Positions 1 to 4,408 of a stretch of 5,536 nucleotides of DNA are shown one piece after another. Where the stretch lies: the NCBI GenBank assembly GCA_014379795.1, contig JACMLC010000126.1:1-5536 (forward strand), written 5' to 3'. This DNA comes from Pyrinomonadaceae bacterium. GTDB taxonomy: Bacteria > Acidobacteriota > Blastocatellia > Pyrinomonadales > Pyrinomonadaceae. Numbering within the stretch: position 1 is the stretch's first letter; each line of letters starts with the position of its first letter. The notes below the pieces were generated by a model that ran no database searches, was not told where the DNA came from, and worked only from the letters and a program-made list of their open reading frames with translations. A program made the position numbers and the translations under genes.

Positions 1-794
1 AGCATGCCTTCGAGGCCGCCTTTGCCTTTGAGCCACTTGCAAACCAGATCAATGATGTAGATGCCGAAAGTGTTGGGCGTGTTGTAGAGCGAATTGTTCT
101 GGATGTGCGTGCGGTAATCCAGCATCGTGTGCAGGTTGTCCGGGATGCGCTGCAAGAGGTCGTCGCGGATGATGACCAGCGTGACGCCGCTCGGCCCCAT
201 GTTCTTTTGCGCTCCGGCATAGATGAGCGCGTATTTTTCCGCCGGGATGGGACGCGACAAAATATCGCTCGAAGCATCGCAGATGAGCGGCACATCGCCT
301 GTGTCCGGCTCGCGCTTGAACTCTACGCCCTCAATCGTCTCGTTGGAGGTGAAATGAACATAGGCTGCGCTCGCATCGAGCTTTAATTCATCCTGCGCCG
401 GAACGCGTGTGAAGCCGCCGTCGGCGGTCGTGGCGGCGATGTTGACATTGCCCTCACGCTTGGCTTCCTTGACGGCCTTCTTGCCCCAACTGCCGGTCAC
501 GATGTAATCCGCGCTGCCGCCTTTCGGCAGCAGGTTCATCGGAATCATGGAGAACTGCAAGCTCGCGCCCCCTTGCAGAAAGAGGACGTGATAATTTTCC
601 GGCAAGCCCATTAATTCACGCAGCCCACTCTCGGCGCGCCCGATAATCTCGTCAAAAGTTTTCGAGCGATGGCTAATCTCCATCACGCTCATGCCGACGC
701 CGGGCAAGGTCACTAAATCTCTCTGCGCTTCTTCCAGCACCGGCACAGGCAAGACGGCTGGCCCCGCGCTAAAGTTAAAAATTCTTTCCGTCAT
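1..794 (-). CDS. serC: phosphoserine aminotransferase, 3' end beyond window
   Basis: SerC is a PLP enzyme of the cytosol that converts 3-phosphohydroxypyruvate plus glutamate to O-phosphoserine and 2-oxoglutarate, the second step of serine synthesis. It often also acts on the analogous intermediate of pyridoxal phosphate synthesis. I translated the frame from ATG at 794-792; it stays open to base 1 and gives 264 residues, against about 360 for the family, so roughly the last 95 are missing. Recognisable elements are the N-terminal FNFSAGPAVLP (6-16), SHR (41-43), GGAS (75-78), Trp103 that stacks on PLP, SNET (150-153), Asp173, and AGAQKNMGPSG with the Schiff-base Lys197 (Lys198 in E. coli SerC). 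The YNTPNT segment is at 237-242. No key residue is missing. A strong Shine-Dalgarno AGGAGA precedes the ATG. The gene follows the SDR gene after an 84-base gap filled mainly by a hairpin repeat. serA lies three genes upstream. Confidence 0.96.
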   Translation of the reverse strand, partial: MTERIFNFSAGPAVLPVPVLEEAQRDLVTLPGVGMSVMEISHRSKTFDEIIGRAESGLRELMGLPENYHVLFLQGGASLQFSMIPMNLLPKGGSADYIVTGSWGKKAVKEAKREGNVNIAATTADGGFTRVPAQDELKLDASAAYVHFTSNETIEGVEFKREPDTGDVPLICDASSDILSRPIPAEKYALIYAGAQKNMGPSGVTLVIIRDDLLQRIPDNLHTMLDYRTHIQNNSLYNTPNTFGIYIIDLVCKWLKGKGGLEGM

Positions 795-800
795 CGTTAA

Positions 801-806
801 TCTCCT
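801..806 (-). promoter_or_regulatory. serC ribosome binding site
   Basis: On the minus strand the bases read AGGAGA, 6 bases before the serC ATG (794-792). This is the strongest Shine-Dalgarno in the window and fixes the serC start. It lies just outside the hairpin repeat at 811-884, so the stem would not sequester it. It would be brought close behind a stable structure in the mRNA. Confidence 0.8.
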
Positions 807-810
807 AAAG

Positions 811-884
811 AAGTGATAAGTGATAAGTGATAAGAAAAAGCTTTTAGTTTTATCTCATCACTTATCACTCATCACTCATCACTG
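811..884. repeat. TGATRAG heptamer hairpin element, copy 1
   Basis: The left arm at 811-834 holds three tandem TGATAAG heptamers (814-834). The right arm holds four complementary heptamers (CTTATCA or CTCATCA) at about 854-881 and ends in CACTG. Arms 811-834 and 861-884 pair over 24 positions with three differences. Two of these become G-U pairs in RNA read from the minus strand, the direction of transcription. The 26-base loop contains the palindrome AAAAGCTTTT (836-845) and the core AGTTTTATCT (846-855). Bases 846-884 match 4368-4406 of the second copy at 36 of 39 positions in the same orientation, so the two are related beyond the simple heptamer. The element fills most of the SDR-serC gap and its outer edge supplies the SDR stop codon. 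No transposase is visible. It could be a REP- or MITE-like element, an mRNA processing or stability structure, or a weak terminator; it lacks a following U-run. Confidence 0.9.
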
Positions 885-1652
885 TTTTTTTGGTCGCAAG
901 GCTTTGCCCGCGATGCGCGTGACAACGGAGCGCGGCACGAGACGCTCCGCTTCGGTCATCAAGTAATTTGTCCAGCCGGAGATGATGTGGCCGCGCCCGC
1001 GCTTTAAGCCGCTCAAAGCAGTTGCCACGACCTGTTCGGGCGTTTGCGAGATACGCATGGGCGGTCGCTCCATCTCTGAGGCCGCGAAAAAGTTTGTGTC
1101 CGTCACGCCCGGGCACAAGGCCATGACAGTGATGCCGTGCGCGCGATTCTCTTCCCACAGGGCATCCGAGAAAGAGAGGACAAAGGCTTTGGTCGCGGCA
1201 TAAGTGGTCATGTACGGCACAGGCTGAAACCCAGCGGTCGAAGCGACATTGATAATCGCGCCGCGCTCGCGCTCGCGCATCGGTTTCAGAAACAGGTGTG
1301 TCAGAGCGACGAGCGATTTGATGTTCAAATCAATCATCTCTAATTCGCGCTCAAGCTCAAGCGTCGTGAAATCTCCCATCGAGCCGAAGCCCGCGTTGTT
1401 AATCAACAGCTCAACTTCCAGCCCGCGCTCTTTCGCCTCTTCAAACAATTTTGTGGGCGCATCATCTTCCGTCAAATCCAGCGCGACATGCTGCGCCTTG
1501 ATGTTGTATGTGCGCCCAAGCTCGCTGCACAGCGCGATCAGCTTGTCTTCCGAGCGCGCGACCAGAAGGACATTTTCGCCCTGCGATGCAAGCTTGCGTG
1601 CAAAGGCTTCGCCGATACCGCTCGATGCGCCTGTGATGAGTGTGGTTTTCAT
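879..1652 (-). CDS. short-chain dehydrogenase/reductase (SDR, DltE-like)
   Basis: This is a classical cytosolic NAD(P)-dependent oxidoreductase of 257 residues, the normal length for the family. It has the Rossmann glycine motif TGASSGIG (7-14), a D59-L-T cofactor-contact region, NNAG (85-88), and the complete catalytic tetrad Asn110, Ser138, Tyr151 and Lys155 in YAATK. The PG motif follows at 181-182. Arg33 after the second strand suggests a preference for NADPH, which is an inference. It most resembles the broad DltE/YqjQ-type group, and its substrate cannot be read from sequence. The ATG at 1652-1650 is only 12 bases after the stop of the YD-like gene, so the pair are surely cotranscribed. 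No clear Shine-Dalgarno is present, so translational coupling is plausible. The last codons are AAA AAA CAG followed by TGA. CAGTGA is also the first hexamer of the downstream repeat element, so the repeat edge forms the end of the protein. Confidence 0.93.
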   Translation of the reverse strand: MKTTLITGASSGIGEAFARKLASQGENVLLVARSEDKLIALCSELGRTYNIKAQHVALDLTEDDAPTKLFEEAKERGLEVELLINNAGFGSMGDFTTLELERELEMIDLNIKSLVALTHLFLKPMRERERGAIINVASTAGFQPVPYMTTYAATKAFVLSFSDALWEENRAHGITVMALCPGVTDTNFFAASEMERPPMRISQTPEQVVATALSGLKRGRGHIISGWTNYLMTEAERLVPRSVVTRIAGKALRPKKQ

Positions 1653-1664
1653 AAAAAGAGAATT

Positions 1665-2426
1665 TCAGTGATAACTAATCTTTCGATAGTTCACGCGGAA
1701 GTATTCGGAAGTTTTGTCCTTCCTCTTAAATACGCTCTTGATGGTTCGCTTGGTCCAATTTCCCTTCTCGTCAAATTCCAGATAGGTGTAAAAATATTTG
1801 GAGTCTGGCTCAACCGAGATTTCAATAAAATTTCCTTTATCATCAGATTTGTAAAAGGTCTGATTTACCTTTTGCTCGCCCAGATATGTGGTGCTTTCTT
1901 TCAGATTACCCTTCGCGTCATACTTATGGACTTTGCGCGAAGTCGTGTTGCCGACATTGTTGATAACGGTCTGTTCAATTCTTTTACCCTGCGCATCGAA
2001 CTTGTACCTGAGTTTGACGGTGAAACGCGGGTCGGGTTTGACGTTTGGATTTCCGTGCCCTCCACCTATTCCGCCGCGCCCAAGGTTCAATGGGCGCAAC
2101 TCTTCGGTTTTGATGGCTCTGTCACCGTCAAGGTCAAAGTACACGCTGACCCTCTGTGGAGACCCGTCTTGATAAAATTCGGCTTTGATTTCATTGCCAG
2201 CCATGTCATAGGTGATAACGGAGCCTATCTGTTTTTCTTCTTCCACCTGCTTGCCGTTTACTGTCAAGAGCTTTGCCGATTCCGTGACGACGGATTTGAC
2301 AGCCCCTCGCAGCCCGTCAAATTCACGCTCCGATTGCCGCTGCTGCGCAAAAATAGAAAGAGAGCATAAGAGCAATACTGCTATTGACAGCACAGCCCTC
2401 AGAGCCGGAGTTTGATATTGCTTCAT
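1665..2426 (-). CDS. exported YD/RHS-like repeat protein, function unknown
   Basis: I do not recognise a named family for this 253-residue protein. Residues 1-27 look like a Sec signal peptide: Arg10, a hydrophobic stretch of about 11-26, and a likely cleavage after Ala27 in SIFA-QQ. Cys21 is preceded by Leu, a poor lipobox, so a lipoprotein is less likely. The mature part has about six short strand-turn motifs of the type YD-x-x-GN: TYDMAGNE (72-79), FDLDGD (97-102), YKFDAQGKR (141-149), HKYDAKGN (168-175), YKSDDKGN (192-199) and EFDEKGNW (217-224). These resemble degenerate YD repeats of RHS proteins and imply an extended beta structure in the periplasm or cell surface. A Gly-rich loop lies at 116-126. 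The start is supported by a GAGG Shine-Dalgarno overlapping the serA stop; the gene begins 10 bases after serA. By eye its coding sequence is more AT-rich than its neighbours. No enzyme motif is visible. Confidence 0.85.
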   Translation of the reverse strand: MKQYQTPALRAVLSIAVLLLCSLSIFAQQRQSEREFDGLRGAVKSVVTESAKLLTVNGKQVEEEKQIGSVITYDMAGNEIKAEFYQDGSPQRVSVYFDLDGDRAIKTEELRPLNLGRGGIGGGHGNPNVKPDPRFTVKLRYKFDAQGKRIEQTVINNVGNTTSRKVHKYDAKGNLKESTTYLGEQKVNQTFYKSDDKGNFIEISVEPDSKYFYTYLEFDEKGNWTKRTIKSVFKRKDKTSEYFRVNYRKISYH

Positions 2427-2434
2427 CTTTATGA

Positions 2435-2438
2435 CCTC
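2435..2438 (-). promoter_or_regulatory. Shine-Dalgarno of the YD-like gene overlapping the serA stop
   Basis: On the minus strand the serA stop TGA runs into TGAGGT, giving a GAGG ribosome binding site 8 bases before the ATG at 2426-2424. The overlap of the stop codon with the Shine-Dalgarno suggests translational coupling between serA and the exported protein. It also decides the start of the latter. Confidence 0.65.
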
Positions 2439-3639
2439 ACACCCCGAGCAAACTTAATTCAATGATGTCCGGGTTCTCGGCTCTTATCCTGTCCAACATC
2501 TCTGCGGGCGGCGCGGCTTCAACATTGATGCGCGCGACGGCTGCCTCTGAGCCTTCAAAGATAATATTTTCCATCTCCTGCACGTTGATGTTCGCAGTCC
2601 TGATGGCTTCAAGCACCGAGGCCAGCACGCCCGGACGATCTCTGTGGCGAACGACAAGCATGTGCGTGGCTGGCGTGCGCTCGGCGAGGTTGACGACGTT
2701 CGGGACTTTGCCCGTCTCTTTGAAGGTTTGAATAATGCGGACGGTTTCGGCGGCAATGGCTTCCTGCGCCTGCTCTGTCGAAGCGCCGATGTGATGTGTG
2801 CCGTAAAGATTTTCCTCTCTTGCAATCTCGTCCGTAAATTCGCCCGTCGCGCTCGTCGGCTCGGCTGCGAATACATCAAGGCCAGCACGGATGCCGCGCG
2901 TCTGCATGGCATGTGTAAGCGCGGCCTGATCCACGACTTCGCCGCGCGAGGTGTTGATAAAGTACGCGCCTTCCTTCATCGAACTGAAAACATCCGCGCC
3001 GATAAGCGAGCGCGTTTCGGGTTTTAGAGCCAGATGCACGCTGACCGCGTCCGACACGCGCGCGACTTCCTGCGGGCTGTCTTTGTATTCGACGCCGAGC
3101 GCGGCGGCACGCTCAGGCGTCAGGCTGCGGCTCCACGCGACGACCTGCATGCCAAAGGCGCGTGCGCGCGGAATCATCTCTTGCCCGATCTTGCCGACGC
3201 CGATAAGGCCGAGCGTGCGCCCGTACAGGCCGCGCGCTTTGGAAAACTCTTTCTTGTTCCACTGTCCCTGACGAAGTTGGATCACGTTATCCGCGATACG
3301 GCGGTCAAGCGCGAGCATCAGCGCGAAAGCCAACTCCGCGACCGCGACGGAATTTTTGCCCGGACAGTTTGAGACGTAGATGCCGCGCGCAGATGCCGCC
3401 GCCACGTCAATCGTGTTGTAGCCCGCGCCCGCGCGCACGATCAGTTTGAGCGCGCCCGCGTCCATCATCTCTTCCGTGACTTTGGTTGAGCGCACGACCA
3501 GAGCATCCGGTCTATTCGCGCCGATGGCCGCGACCAGCAACGCATCTTTCAAATCCGGTTGATACGACACCTCGCAGCCGATTGCTTGCAGGCCATCCTG
3601 CCCGGACTGCTCGAACTTATCAGCGATTAAAACTTTCAT
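2437..3639 (-). CDS. serA: D-3-phosphoglycerate dehydrogenase, short form with C-terminal ACT domain
   Basis: SerA catalyses the first committed step of serine synthesis: NAD-dependent oxidation of 3-phosphoglycerate to 3-phosphohydroxypyruvate. The 400 residues match the short E. coli-like architecture (about 410), not the 520-residue form with an extra intervening domain. The split substrate-binding domain covers about 1-100 and 292-318. The Rossmann NAD domain between them carries LGLIGVGKIG (143-152, glycine motif 147-152). The 2-hydroxyacid dehydrogenase triad is complete: Arg232 in NTSRGEVVD, Glu260 in DVFAAEP and His283 in THHIGAS. An ACT domain occupies about 326-400 (MLVVRHRDRPGVLASVLEAI and onward). 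In relatives this domain mediates serine feedback inhibition, which I infer but cannot verify here. ATG at 3639-3637 is preceded by GAGAGG at 3648-3653. The gene leads a close-packed set with the YD-like and SDR genes, and serC follows. Confidence 0.96.
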   Translation of the reverse strand: MKVLIADKFEQSGQDGLQAIGCEVSYQPDLKDALLVAAIGANRPDALVVRSTKVTEEMMDAGALKLIVRAGAGYNTIDVAAASARGIYVSNCPGKNSVAVAELAFALMLALDRRIADNVIQLRQGQWNKKEFSKARGLYGRTLGLIGVGKIGQEMIPRARAFGMQVVAWSRSLTPERAAALGVEYKDSPQEVARVSDAVSVHLALKPETRSLIGADVFSSMKEGAYFINTSRGEVVDQAALTHAMQTRGIRAGLDVFAAEPTSATGEFTDEIAREENLYGTHHIGASTEQAQEAIAAETVRIIQTFKETGKVPNVVNLAERTPATHMLVVRHRDRPGVLASVLEAIRTANINVQEMENIIFEGSEAAVARINVEAAPPAEMLDRIRAENPDIIELSLLGV

Positions 3640-3647
3640 CCCGTTAG

Positions 3648-3653
3648 CCTCTC
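3648..3653 (-). promoter_or_regulatory. serA ribosome binding site
   Basis: GAGAGG on the minus strand lies 8 bases before the serA ATG (3639-3637) and supports that start. The 38 bases from here up to the hairpin repeat (3654-3691) are the only space for a private serA promoter outside the repeat. I see no convincing -35/-10 pair there. Confidence 0.6.
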
Positions 3654-3691
3654 GCTGGAATCATGCACAGCATAAAGATTTCTTGGCGTAC

Positions 3692-3781
3692 CTTTGCGTC
3701 TTACTTCTTTGCGTCCTTTGCGGTTAAATTGCTTTTTTAACGCAAAGGACGCAAAGAAGTAAGACGCAAAGAACGCAAAGG
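3692..3781. repeat. ACGCAAAGR-unit hairpin element
   Basis: The left arm 3692-3727 and right arm 3737-3771 are reverse complements over 35-36 bases with a single one-base insertion (an extra G near 3723) and a 9-base AT-rich loop (3728-3736). The right side is built of four 9-mers: ACGCAAAGG (3740), ACGCAAAGA (3749), a spacer AGTAAG (3758-3763), ACGCAAAGA (3764) and ACGCAAAGG (3773). The left arm carries three CTTTGCG units. The complement continues more weakly outward into 3681-3691. It lies in the 173-base gap after the GNAT gene and before serA. Similar CTTTGCGTCC-type intergenic repeats occur in several bacterial phyla, from general knowledge. I infer a dispersed non-coding element able to form a very stable hairpin, perhaps insulating serA from the upstream genes. 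No U-run follows in the transcribed direction, so a classical intrinsic terminator is not supported. Confidence 0.9.
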
Positions 3782-3803
3782 AGTTAAAAGTCCTTCCGGC
3801 GTT

Positions 3804-3821
3804 GAGTCTTTTCTAAGACTC
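3804..3821 (-). other. small hairpin across the GNAT stop codon
   Basis: On the minus strand GAGTCTT (3821-3815), a 4-base loop AGAA, and AAGACTC (3810-3804) form a perfect 7-bp stem spanning the GNAT stop TAG (3815-3813). No U-run follows directly (the next bases are AACGCCGG), so it is at best a weak terminator or 3'-end stabiliser. It may also be chance. Confidence 0.35.
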
Positions 3822-4322
3822 CACTGACTGAAACTCGTCGCGCGTGATCGCGTAGTAGACAACATCGAAACCGTAATGCTGCGCGTTCTTCTCGTAATGC
3901 ATCCCCAGCTTTTCCATCACATGCCGCGAACCGGCGTTGCCGGGAAGCGCGATGGCGACGATGCGCTCAAGGCCGAGATGCTCAAAGCCGAACTTGAGCC
4001 ACGCCGCAGCCGTCTCGGTCGCAAAGCCTTTGCCCCAGTGCGGCGTGTCAAAGCCGTAACCGACTTCGACTTCGCCCGAATCTTCCAAAGGTTGCAGACC
4101 GCTCCAACCAACCAGCGCGCTCTCGCCCTTCAGCGACACGCCGCACACGCCGAACCCGTGCTTTTCATAACACGAGATATAAAACCGCAAACGCTCCAAG
4201 ACTTTTTCTCTCGACTGCTCGCCGAGGTATTTCCACACCAAAGGGTCTGTGCGCAACGCGAACAGCTCGTCCCAATCGTCAAGCGTGAATTGACGCATCT
4301 GTAATCGTGAAGTCTGGAGCAT
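3813..4322 (-). CDS. GNAT family N-acetyltransferase, RimJ/RimL type
   Basis: This 169-residue protein has the full-length architecture of the Acetyltransf_3 (RimJ/RimL-like) group. These cytosolic enzymes move an acetyl group from acetyl-CoA to an amine of a protein N-terminus or small molecule. The N-terminus LQTSRLQMRQFTLDDWDELF (2-21) is the typical opening strand-helix of the group. The acetyl-CoA pyrophosphate loop is HWGKGFATE (95-103), preceded by the central strand GEVEVGYGFD (83-92). NAGSRHVMEKLGM (129-141) is the usual motif B helix ending. Ser132 is the position near CoA in relatives. The acceptor cannot be predicted. ATG at 4322-4320 is chosen because the family opening begins there; the next ATG is codon 9. 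There is no Shine-Dalgarno, since a hairpin repeat ends 6 bases upstream (4329). The gene is bracketed by two repeat elements and may be a later arrival in the serine cluster. Confidence 0.92.
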   Translation of the reverse strand: MLQTSRLQMRQFTLDDWDELFALRTDPLVWKYLGEQSREKVLERLRFYISCYEKHGFGVCGVSLKGESALVGWSGLQPLEDSGEVEVGYGFDTPHWGKGFATETAAAWLKFGFEHLGLERIVAIALPGNAGSRHVMEKLGMHYEKNAQHYGFDVVYYAITRDEFQSVES

Positions 4323-4328
4323 AAAGAG

Positions 4329-4406
4329 CAGTGATGAGTGATAAGTGATAAGTGATAAGCAAGAACAAGTTTTATCTTGTCACTTATCACTCATCACTTA
4401 TCACTG
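4329..4406. repeat. TGATRAG heptamer hairpin element, copy 2
   Basis: Left arm 4329-4359 reads CAGTGATGAG followed by three TGATAAG heptamers. Right arm 4381-4406 is the complementary array ending in CACTG. Positions 4329-4354 pair with 4381-4406 at 24 of 26 positions. Inside the loop a second small stem, ACAAG (4365-4369) with CTTGT (4376-4380), encloses TTTTAT. The core AGTTTTATCT (4368-4377) and everything right of it match copy 1 (846-884) at 36 of 39 positions. The element fills nearly the whole gap between the DUF1015 stop (2 bases away) and the GNAT start (6 bases away). Because 7 is not a multiple of 3, the array puts TGA or TAA stops in all three forward frames. Role unknown; the options are as for copy 1. 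Confidence 0.9.
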
Positions 4407-4408
4407 CC

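Noticed and set aside
811..884. Tandem repeats considered as a CRISPR array.
   Set aside because: The units are 7 bases, directly abutting and arranged as inverted arms. There are no unique spacers of 30 bases or so and no cas genes nearby.
1664..1673. CAGTGATAA at the end of the YD-like gene resembles the edge of the heptamer elements.
   Set aside because: Only about 9 bases match, with no second heptamer, arm or core nearby, so it is compatible with chance.
1488..2369. Plus-strand open frame of 293 codons antisense to the YD-like and SDR genes, longer than the YD-like gene itself.
   Set aside because: The minus-strand gene has a signal peptide, repeated YD motifs, a Shine-Dalgarno and operon spacing. 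The antisense translation has no recognisable domain and crosses two real genes.
3644..3673. Nine-codon open frame (MLCMIPARG) ending 4 bases before the serA ATG, considered as a leader peptide.
   Set aside because: No Shine-Dalgarno precedes it, it contains no serine codons that would suggest attenuation, and so short a frame is expected by chance.
3804..3821. Stem at the GNAT stop as a true Rho-independent terminator.
   Set aside because: The stem is only 7 bp and no U-run follows it, so it is listed only as a small hairpin with low confidence.
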